Positions 34,477 through 47,000 of a stretch of 64,000 nucleotides of DNA are shown piece by piece; position 1 is the stretch's first letter, and every line of letters begins with the position of its first letter. The translations under genes and the position numbers were made by a program. The stretch is from assembly GCA_037074705.1 (NCBI GenBank), contig CM073593.1, forward strand, positions 63,467,501 to 63,531,500, in the 5' to 3' direction. The notes under the pieces are model-generated. The model worked only from the letters and a program-made list of their open reading frames with translations. It made no database searches and had not been told where the DNA came from. Origin of the DNA: Zhengitettix transpicula. Its lineage: Eukaryota; Arthropoda; Insecta; Orthoptera; Tetrigidae.

Positions 34477-37400
34477 CTAAAATTTTATTAAAATAATAAT
34501 TTTTTTTTGTAATTTAGTCCAAGTAATGACAAATAGCATGAACACAAGTATATACCAGAGCACAATGAAGAGAGTGAATCTACTTCACTGCCACCACCTT
34601 CAAATGAGTAATTTTGAAAAGAGTCATCAAGGTCTGAAGTGTTGTACTCATCAATTTTTGCCTTTTGTTCTTCAATCTGTTGTATCCAACTTACAGCTAT
34701 AATAAAAATTGACTTAATTATTTTCCTATTCAATCTGACATGAAAATATTAAGAAAATTATTTGCTACAGGTCAATTCTTAAAATATGTTAGAGTTTCAG
34801 TAAACTCAAAACAAAAGCAATTTTTGTAAATCAGAAATCAATCGTGTGTAAATTGATAAGTTGGGTTCAAACATTCATGAAAGTTTGTGTGCTAATTTTA
34901 AATTGTAAACAATTTTCTTTCAAAGCCAAATACTATATTGAACTTTCTTAACTTACACATAATAAATTAATAAGAATTATCCTAATTTTAAGCAAAGGTA
35001 TAATAAACAGCATCATCATTTTAGCGTATCATAGGCGTGCATGTGCACTAGAATATGAAGGTATGATGAAGTATGCTATTGCAAAAATATAACATGTAAA
35101 ATATTTCTGTTTAAATGAGATTTGTATGTTAAAAAACTTAATTATGTCATGATACATTCATGTCATTCATGAACATTAATTTTAAGTATTGATGATTTGT
35201 TGTGAGAGAAAATCTAAAATACAATTAATGATGTTGCTTAACTTAATAGAATCCAAATTCTTACAGTATATACAAATAAAATTTGCTTTTTGTAATGCAT
35301 CAACTCTCATGCAGTGTTAATGGGTTAGGGACATAATGCTTTGGATAATGCTCAAATATGATTCATAAATAAATACAATAGTAACATTTTTAATATTCAC
35401 CAAATGTTTCAATATTTGCTGTTGTATGTAGTTGACTTGCAGTGATCTGAAGTAATTTTGGGTCAAAAATGGTCATATCTTCAGCTCCATCTCCAACATC
35501 CTTAAATGTAATCTTTGTCTCAATAACATCATCTGGATGATTGGACTGCTTGACAGAAGTAGATTTCAGACGTACTCTTGATGTTAAAACCATTATCAAA
35601 CCTTGCCAATAATTAAATAAATATAATTACGAGGAAAGAAATATGATAAATAAGGTATTATGTACTCCAATTAATGTTTAATTACAAAAACGGTTGAAAG
35701 ATTTAGGCCAAAATAATTGTGTATTGAGGGTATAAAAAATATGCTATTTTATAGGTATTGATTAAATCTTATATTACATTCCATCTATATGCTTGCAAGA
35801 GTGTGTGTATGTTGTCATTATTTCTCACAGGGGAGAGGAGGGTACAGGCTTTGTTGAACATAGATTGTTGCTGTCTAACATAACTATAGTGAGATTTTGA
35901 ATTCAACATTGTGTGGTTAGCTGGAATTAGGTGCAAGCATTGTCTCCTAAATATTTTAACTGTTCTCTGTCTGAGATGGCAACACCGTCCTTCAATTTCA
36001 GGTAATCCTATAATTCTGCTTCCTGTCTATATAAATATATATTATTATAAGAATGTCCCATTATATTTAATTATAAATACACATATAAATAATGGTGATA
36101 TTTATGGAAAGGAAAGAGAAATAGCTTGTGTCTTACCTGAAAGTGAAGTACGGTGTAGCCATAGGGAACCGAAGGTTGTTCTTCAAATTTTCGAAGGCTC
36201 TCAGCCTTTGAAGAACAACCTTCAGTTCCGTACTTCACTTTCAGGTAAGCCACAAGTTATCTCTAGTTCCTTTCCATACCAATATCACAATTACTTGTTA
36301 CAATCTCATATTCCTTACTAATATTTTATATATACTTACTCAATATAACAATTGAAGATGCAACTACAGAAATTATAGCACCAAAACTAAACATTAATTT
36401 ATGAGTTTTGTCCATAAATTCACAGTTTTTCCCCCAGTAATCACTGCGACAGAAACACTGATACTTTTCAAGTGGTCCTTTATTGATGCATGTTCCACCA
36501 TTGTTGCATGGTTCATCTAGGCATTCATTGTTGTCTATGCAAATATTTCTCACAGGATCATACATCCAACCGTCAGTGCATCTGAAAGTATGAAACATAT
36601 AATTATTTTTATATTTACCTCTTAAAATATATTTTTTTACATGTTGAATTTTCAATATTCAAAGATAAGATTAAAATTAGTAGAAATAATTTTAAAATAT
36701 AATAAAACTAGGAGAATGTGTAAAATATTTCTGGTAGTGTGGTTTGAAAAGTGGAAATATGTGTAGAGCTATTGAGGCAATAATCAGCATAAATATGTGA
36801 GACAAATTAGCAGTGGCGTAGTGTGGTGCAGGTAGCACTTTTTGGGGGCACCAAATCTCAGAATTTTTCTAAATTTTGATAATTATAAATACCTAAATAA
36901 GAGGCCATTGAATTTGCAGTCTGCCCTGGGTGGCTGAAACCCACACTACTCCACTGCAAAATGGTTTTTGTTGCTTACGAGTATTTCTGAGGTATAATAT
37001 CATCAACAACAAATAGGGATAAAACACAAACCTATTCTTTATAAATGATATATAATATTAAATTTTAATTACTTACATGCATTTAATTTCATTCCACAAA
37101 TCTTTACATTCAAATGGTTCTGTGCATGTAACATTTTCACAAGATTTATTTGAAACACAATTTTGCTGTACATTTCTGGCCATGGTAGCTTGTCCCCATT
37201 GTGTTCCATTCATCATTGGTGGCAGAGGTAAATTCTTTTCTTCCAAAACAATATCATCCATACAACCTGCATTGATCCATGTTATAAAACATAATCACTG
37301 TGAAAATTAAATACATATATAAGCTTTTTAGATATCTACAAAAAATAAATTTAGAAGTTTGATGTAACCATACATCATGACAATATTAGGGACTTGAAAT

Positions 37401-37943
37401 GGACTATAATTTCAGTAAAAATTACTTTAACTACTGTGAAGTAATTATACTTTGTATATAGATTTTTGACATTCAGTATAAGTGAAAATGGACATAATCC
37501 CTAATTATTCATGATAATTTGGATACAGTTTCTATGGACAATCAAATAAAAAGAGTAATACCTTTCTGAAAATCTGAATACACTTCATAAGTTCTAGCAT
37601 TGATGTATTCTGCTTTTCCACCAGCATAAATGCCTTCCTGCTTGTCTACTAAAAGTAACTGATGACCTTTAATTTCAAATGTTTCATTGTATTTTCTGAC
37701 ACCTCCTCCATCCATTTCTAGTGTGGCAATGGATCCATACCTTGAAACCTAAATATATTTATACATTAATAGCGAATATATATTATAATTTTAATTAAAA
37801 GTCCCTGCTCTTATAAAAACAGTCATATCTATTCCAATCACACAGTGTGAGGCATTAATGGTTAAAACAGTTTTTTTTTTGTATAATTTGAAATAGCTTA
37901 TTTGGTTTTATTTACCATTCTATGATATAAATTATTAATATGG

Positions 37944-38002
<59 letters not shown>

Positions 38003-41000
38003 ATGAAATATGAAAGAGAAATACAATTAAAATTTTGTTAAGAAAAAATTATAACTACAAATGTTTGACATTGATAAATTACCTTTACTGTATGCCATCT
38101 ACCATCATTAACTTCTACATAATGTAGTATTATACATTTTTCTTCTCTAAATATGCTATTGAGATTGAAGCAAAATTGTAAGTGGCTGTCTTTTATCTAA
38201 ATTGAAATGAAAGGAAAGTTAAGACATAAATATAATTTTTTCAGGAAAAAAAAACCTTTAAATTTAGTATTGAATGTGACATTAAACTGTGTTTCTTGAA
38301 ATAACTCATTAAGTTTAATTTTAAAAAATTAAATGCAAGGCAAGGTTCAAATTTTCAGATCAGAACTGAAAATGTATACTGATTTTAGAAGAAGGAATGT
38401 GTTATTGTTCTGAATTCAAATAGAAATGTTTGATTATTGTAGATGTTAAATGTAATGATTAAGTATACTTTTTGAATGTCTTAATAAATTTCACTTTTCT
38501 GTAAATTACATTGGTTTCTTTGCTTGAATTAAACCATGAGCCTAATATTACAATTCTTGATATACCAGCTCTAAACGTCATCAAAAATATCATTTACCAT
38601 GATTTTAATATTGTAATTAAAATAATTTCGGACAAAAAAGTGATAATATAAGTACCACACAATGTTTCTGGGATCCTTGTCCCTTTCCTCAGGTGCCTAG
38701 AGCGACACAAATGCACTTTTGAGTTTTGTCAACTGACAAATGCAGTTGTGTTGCTCTAGGCTCTTCTTCACACCTGAGGAAAGGGACAAGGATCCCAGAA
38801 ACTTTGTGTGGTATATATAAAATCACTTTTTTGTCTGAATTGGATGTCTTTCTTTTTCATTATTTTCAATCAGACGTAATTTTTTCATTTTAAAATAATT
38901 TCATTTTTATGTATATTTTAAATGTGGTATAGGAATTTGTTTAAATTACCTCAAGTATGGCATATTTCTTGAAGTGTTGATCACTTAGTCTAAAAAGTTC
39001 TCCCTGAACTTCTCTTGTTTTGAATCTCAATTGAAGGAGTGTAGTGAAACGATTAGGTTCAAATGACAAAGCATATTTCACATAACTTTTTATATTGAAA
39101 GTAGCAGGTATAGTCTGAGTAAGACAGTTTAACCCAGTCCAACCAGGTTTGCACTCACACCAAGCTTCATTTAAGTTGCTTACACAAAAGCCATGTTTTT
39201 CACAGAGATCTATTGATTCCACAGTTTTGCAAAGTATTTCTGTTTCAGGGCAACCAGATTCACTGTTTTTCAAAAGAGCAGGTTCTGCTAAGTCATACAT
39301 TTGGCCATTATAAAAAACATTCTTTATACAGCCATTGAAATTTTTACTAATTGGAGCATATTCCCAATGATAAACAGATGGGTCTATAGCATGAATGTTT
39401 AATCCGCCTAATTGTAAAGGTGTATTGAGATTCAGATATTCACGGAATGGATGAATTAAACTCTTTACATAGCAGAAAGAGTTATTAAATAGTAATATAT
39501 TATTATCTTCTTCATCTGACATATTAGCTGATTTGCAGAAATCAACAATGAGTTGTATTTCCTAGAATCAAACAAATAAACAAATTCATAAACTAGTTAT
39601 TTTATATTTACTACTGTTGATGGATATAAACATTACAAGTTCCTAATAATGTATTTTATATTTAATCTTAAATAATAATTTTTTGGAAAAAATAAACTTG
39701 AAATTTTTGTTTAAGAATATTTTTTTTATTAATTAAAAAACAAATGTCAGAAATTGTAAGATAAATATAAAAATCTATTGCTCATGGCTTAGTAACTGCA
39801 ACACATGTTAAAAGTACAAGTTGCAACAGTACAGATCTTCGCTCAATTCAGTAAGAATAGATTATAACTACTATAAGGTAATCCAATGAATGTAATTTTT
39901 TAATTAAGAAGTATACATAGACACTAATTCTAATACAATTTGATCATGGCTGTAGATAACATTCTTTTTTGTGTTTGTTTGTGATGCATGTTATTATCAA
40001 TTATATTTGTTACCTTTGTATCCCAAATGACATCAAGCCTATGCCAATTTCCATCATCTAAAGTTTTTACAGTTCTGACACTTAATTCAGTGGTTCCAGA
40101 ACCAAAATCAATTAGTATTCTTGGCATCCCTCCAATTAGTTCCATTGATATAAAATCTGAAAATTAATATTTACGAATTAATTAGGCCAAAATTGTATTT
40201 GATTTACATTAATTTATATATATAAGTATAATACTATTTATTACTGCAAAGAATAATGAAAAAGCTTACATATCAACTTGCCACAAACTATTTCATATTA
40301 CAAGAATAATAAATCTAGAAAACAGAGTTTTTTAAAAGTTATTTTAAAAGAAATATAGTTACGACATTTTAAAATCATAAACATATACATGTTTGCTACT
40401 CTTATCAGATTTGTTATGGGTTAGTTAAAATGTCATATTTTTAAAGAAGAAGCAATGCACAAGGAAGTTCATATTACAACATACAATAATTATAAATAAT
40501 TATGATCTTCAACTTACAATTTGATATTTAAAATAATCTTAAATTTTGTAATGTTGTAATTAAATTCTAATATAATTAACACTAAGAAGACTTTCAGAAT
40601 TTTAGAATAATTTGCAACCTGATAGCAGAACTTCATTTGTCACAGGAGGCACAATTGGCCCATTATACAACAACAATCCATCCTTATATTTAGTCACAAA
40701 CTCAAGGCTAAGATGTGACCTTTCACATACTGGTAACGCTGGAAACCATGCCCATCCTGTTCCATAAAAACTTCTTGTAGTCTGTTGACACCTTGGTCCT
40801 GTATGTTCTTTCTTACATAAACACCTAAATCACCAAAGCAAAATATTTTTTTATACATGTTGAAATAAATTTTTAGAAATACTAACAAAATTTGAAAATT
40901 TTGTCATATTTTATTTCTGAAACTGTGTGTGTATTACTAAATAAAAATATACTCAAATTATATTTTTCATATTTTTATTAAGATTAGAAGGTATAAATGT

Positions 41001-44000
41001 TTTCCCACAAATTACAAGACAGTAAAATTGTTAAATTACATTTTGTACTTCTTTAATAGTTTATGTATGAATGAAGGCATTGCATGTATTATTCTGTTCA
41101 AGTAACTTAATTTTGTAGTTAACTTTTTTATCTGTATGATTCTGTATGAGTCAGTACAATAATTGTTTAACTTATTCTGATCTCACCTAATATCATTATT
41201 TTCTTGTACACACTGGCCTTCATTATAACATGCCCCAATCTTGCAATTTTCGGCATGAGGGAAATTATGAACTCCACAAAAACAATCACCCACCACTTTG
41301 ATATGTATTCCAACCAATGCTGTTCTGTTTGAATTAACCATGACTGGCTTTTCTTCAAGCTCCATCCTATTTGTGCAACTTCCTTTACAATTAACATTTT
41401 CATAAAGACATTCATTAATTCCAACCATAGTAATATTTATTCTTGCTTCCCTCTGTATCTGAGCAATATGGAAGTAAAGTTATCATACAGTTGAGTTTGT
41501 TGAACATTTAGGTGTTATATTATGTAAAATACTAATGAAATAAATATGTGAATAATGGAAGTGCCAAACTTGTAAATTATAAACTCAAAAATTATTCAGA
41601 ACAAAAGAGTACAAACAGAAACAATATCTTAATGTGAAGTAATCATAAGTTTCTTAAATCAATTTTTTAACCAAGTTAGCCATTTTTACTTTGTATTGTT
41701 ACTGAGTAAATTTATAATGTATTTCATCACATGAAATTAATTTCATGTATTTAAAAAATATAATCTAAACCAGAGAAATCCTAAAAAAAAAATATATTAA
41801 TGAATATATTATTCATAAATGTTGAAAAATATAATAAAAACGATTTTTACATTTTACAATTTCACTTTAGCATAATTTTTTATTGCAATATACTACAAAA
41901 ATAATTTAAATGATATTCTACCTGCTCTCTATTCATCAAAATGATTCCATTTAATCTTGTAGAACTAATGTAAGAACCTTTGTGAACAGAAAAATAAACA
42001 TCAATAATTGGCGGATTCATATTATGCTGTTTTATGCTGAAAATATCTATGTTATCAGTAGGAAGTTTTAGATACATTCCAAGCAACTCACTGATGATTG
42101 TAGCTTTACTTTTTATGGTAGTTTGAGTCTGTGAAAATATAGAGAGACAATCAAGTGACTAAAATATAATTATGAAATATCTGTGTTAAAAGTATAGTAA
42201 TTTGGTAAGTAAATATAAAATAATAGGTAAATGCAAGTTCTTAAATTAATACTACACAACATGTCTACAATAGTTATTGTTTTCATCAGTTGAATAAAAA
42301 GCTGCACAAGGTGTACGAACGGCACACCACAGGCAGGTGACAAACTACAAGCCATTTTGAGGAATATGGAAACTGAGTTTTATTTAATTTAGCACATATA
42401 TTTGTTTGTTATTTCGATATTTATTTATCTAATAAATAGTATTCTAAAATATAATGGTTCCTAAAATAGGTTATCATTGCCAACACCCTCTTATATGATC
42501 AAATATACTACCATATTAATATAGAATTTTATTATGAAGTATACTCATAAATTTAACATAAACAGCTCAATTTTGGTTTTTAGAATGCTACCCATGTCAA
42601 ATCTATGTAAATTTAGTACTGTTATACAATAGCTGTATTTAATTAATTAGTACAATGTGTAACATATGTCACAGTATTAATGACAAAATGGCATAGCTTA
42701 TGTTTCTCTCATCCTTCCTAAAATTTAATTCATTTGTCATAGATTTTATGCTATAATATATACTGTAGCATAAAGTTGTAATGTTAGTTATGCTTATTAT
42801 CACTTACTTTGTAATCCCAAACACTTATAAATTCTTCATCTGTTATATCATGAATTCTAATAGATCCTGAGTTCATTATAGCTTGAAGTGAAATGTTCTT
42901 CACTGTAACTGTGACATTGGCAGGCTCATATGACTGATAAAGTTGATCATGAACTCTAAATCTCATATGGTATCTATATTTGCAAGTATCAGTTAATTAA
43001 CTTGTGTATAAACCAAATCTATATACATATAAGTAATTAATTACAAAATAATTGATATGCACAGGAAAGAGATACAGAATTCTGGTGTTTGCATGTCAGA
43101 TAGAAGAAAGATTTCTAATTTTTGGAAGAGCAACCTTTATTCTACAGGGAGCATTTTGACTATCCAGTCAACCTGCATGTAGTACTCATCTCTCCCAAGG
43201 AAGGAGGTTCCTTATTGTCTCTAATTTGACTTGCTCCTTCTAGTCTAGCATGTAGGCAAGACCGTGATTTAACGCAAACTTGCAACTCTGTCTCTCATTC
43301 TCATCCACATTAATATTTTGATAATTACACATGTGAGAAATGAAAAAGTAGGAAGTTTAGAAGAATAATTTAAAACTGGCTAAGTTCTGAATTATGGTAA
43401 TATTCAAAATATTTCACAATTCAAGTTGTAATCAGTGAAGATAAAACCCATTTTTCTCTCTTGTACACAGTACAATTATTTATGTTTTAGTTAAGCATCA
43501 TATGACACTGTTCTTAAAAATAAAAATGAGTCATGTACTTTCAGTTTGTAATTTATTTCATTATATTAAAAATAAAACACTATTCTCATGAAAAGGTGTA
43601 CATCTGCAGATTTCATCTTTCAAAGGTTGTAAAGGATAGGTCTCATTGTGATAGGATTGCAGAGAATACTGATACATCAAAACACACATAAATCTTGAAT
43701 TTTAAGAATGTTGACTATAAATAAGTCAATACATTCAAACAATTTGGGGAGTATTCTACTGAAGTGTTGTAGAAAACATGCATGAATTAACCTGTTTGGC
43801 TCTGTGCTGTGTCTCATAGTAATCATTCCTGTACTTTCATTCAATCTAAAATTGGGATGCTCCATTCCATCCCAAATGAACTTTTTATCAGGTAAGTCCC
43901 AATCATCTAGATCATTTACATACACACTACCTATGTCGATATCTGAAGTATACCTCTGGAATTAAAACAACGGATATAATATATGTACATAATATACCAA

Positions 44001-47000
44001 GCACATACCTGTTCCAAAATTAATATTCAATTTAAATATTTTTCTGATCTAATATATAAACTTGTAATATCAAATTTATTATCATTGCTTTAGTTAAGTT
44101 GTAATGACTTGTAGACATAAAAAATAAATTACGATTTTGGCACTGTAGACTACATTATGTATAATTCTTCAATAAAACATTAAAATAACATTTTGTTACA
44201 AATCCTATTTCATTATACTTTTAAGTAGCTAAAGCATACCATTTGGCAATAAACAATTATTTCTTTTGACCCAGGCTTCATGTCATTATCATTTATATCT
44301 CCAATAACAACTGTCACAGTGCTTGTTCCACTAATTGGGGGTTTCCCTGAATCTGTTATTATAATAGGTATATGGTACTCCTTCTGAAACTCTCGATCAA
44401 ACGAATTCAGAGATGAAATTATAGCACTACCATCACCATCTAAAAATTACATTTTTGCACAAATTATTCATAAAAGTAAGAAATTTAACATAAAATAGTT
44501 AAAAACCTAAACCAATTCAAATAATTCTAAAATAAAATCAATAATAACTTATAATCAATATAAAGGAATGTACAAACTTGAATTATATTCCACTATAAAA
44601 GAAGTTTTAATCACATCATCCACTGTTGGATCCATCTCAAAGGTAAAAGGTGCACCATTCTTTTTTACTGAATCATCCTTATCTTTTGCATGAACTTCTA
44701 CTATATAAGTAGGAGAAATATGTTCCTGAACTATGGGTCTGTATTCATGACTCAGTTCTGGGGCATTGTCATTTACATCATCTACGAAAACCATTAATGA
44801 TGCAGTAGATGTTCTTCGAGGAATTCCATCATCTACAGCTAGAATTTTAATCTGAAATTTCATGTCAGAAAATTAAATTTGTATTCAATATATTATGAAA
44901 AAATTAAAATCATATGGCTCAAAATATAAAAGGATTATATAATGGAATTAACCTTATGTAATTCTGTTTCTTCACGATCCAACATTCTTTGTACCGTAAC
45001 AACCCCAGTATGGCTAATATGAAATTGCCTTTTTGGATCAGAATTTCTTTCTATGTTATATGCAATTTTGCTTTTACCATCATTATCAACATCATTAGCT
45101 GTAAATTGGCATAAAACTGTTCCAGCTTGCACATTTTCTAAAATTGAGATTTGTTTGTTATCCTGATCAAATACAGGATTATTGTCATTCAAATCTTTTA
45201 AATAAATGACAATCTGAGCAAATGCTTTATGATATTCATCATTTACATCTGCTCCCTAAAATGAACAGAAATCAAAAATTAAAAATTTTGAAACAGTTTA
45301 TAATTAAACAAATATCAAGAAAATTACCTTATCACTGACTTGAATGTGAAATTTAAATCCATCTCTTTGTAATAAATCATCATAGTCAAGAGGCTTCAGT
45401 ATTTTTAGGGATCCTGTATTGTCAGAATTTGTAGTTATCATAAATTTATTGGCTCCAAACCCGCTGTTTTCAACTATCTGAAAACAATGAAACAGAATTC
45501 TATGATAAACAATTATTGTTTAGATTGCAAATAAAATAAAAACAATAGACCTACCTTATAATGAAATATATTAACTTCATCAGCATCATTTACTGTTACA
45601 GTTATAATTGGAGTATCTGGAACATTATTGTCCACTGTCTCATTAATTTCAGCAATCCATTCACTTTTTGTAAAGGTAGGAGGCATGTCATTTATGTCTA
45701 ACACCTTTATTGTAGCAGTACCTGTTCCTATATAGTGATTTAATTTATTTCACCCTACTGTTAATTAACAGTATTAATTAATTGAATTATAATACAGGCA
45801 AATGATATGATATCTGAAGTTCTGATTCATACTAACTTCTCATTAGTTTGATAATATAAGTATTTTTTAATATGAATTGGTATATATAGATCTCCTTGTC
45901 CTCAAGTAACAGGAAACAAAAAGTGGAACACTGAAGTGTTCATATTTGACTAAATTGTTTCATTTTGATATTCTTTATCAATTATACCTTTAATATGTGT
46001 AAAAATAAATATAATGCATATATCTTAAAGGCTTAATCCAAATGTTACCACTATAGTTATATTTCAGACTCCAATGTTTTTAAGTAAACCATCTTCTATT
46101 TCAAAATTTTTTTCAAAGTAAATACATAACAGCCTATTAGTCAGATTTTTAAAATTATTTTATTTAAAAAATAATATATATAAAAAAACAATGTTTTGTC
46201 CCTGGATAATTTGATATGTATTATGTTTTAAACAGAATAATTAAATTTTTCATTCAGGGATAAACCTAGTGTTTGATATATGTTGTTTTAAATAGAATAT
46301 TTTTTCAAACTAATAGGCTTGTTGTTTTTATTATTTAACTTAAAAATGAAGTTAAATTATAATAATTATTTTAAAAGTATTTTTCTCCATAAACATTTAA
46401 TGGATTCTTATAGAAATTAAATTGACTTTTTTTTCTGATTTAATTCATATGGTAGAAATAATACCAAAAAAGAAGGCAAGAATGTTATCTTGTTAATAAT
46501 TTAAATCAATCAGTTGATTTTTGTTTGTCACAAAATATTAAATGCAAATAACCTTTCAATCCACCTCCATCCATAGCAGTTACTTGTATTGAATAATCTG
46601 GTGTTCTTTCACGATCTAAGCAACAAATCGCTGTTCTTATAACACCTGTTTTGCTTTCTATATCAAATATAGGAGCACCAGAATCTTCGTCAACAACATT
46701 CTTCTCAATTGAATAAGACAATTGTGCATTAAATCCTTCATTAAGGTCATCATAGTCAATAGCCTTCATAATCATCACAATTGTACCTGAAAATAAAGTT
46801 AAATATAATTTGAATTTTGCCAAATTAACAATTTAAAAAATATATTATAAAAATTTAACTACAATAATACTCCAGAGTTGAATCTCATATCAAATTAAGT
46901 TTTGTTTAATATATCTGCCAAATATCTTTAGCATAACTGTAAGCAACAATAACCCTCCCACGGCTAAAGAGCAAATATTGTATCAGTAATTCATTTGTAT

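Noticed and set aside
41167..41424. 85-residue minus open stretch
   Set aside because: Frame-shifted shadow of exon 41187-41458.
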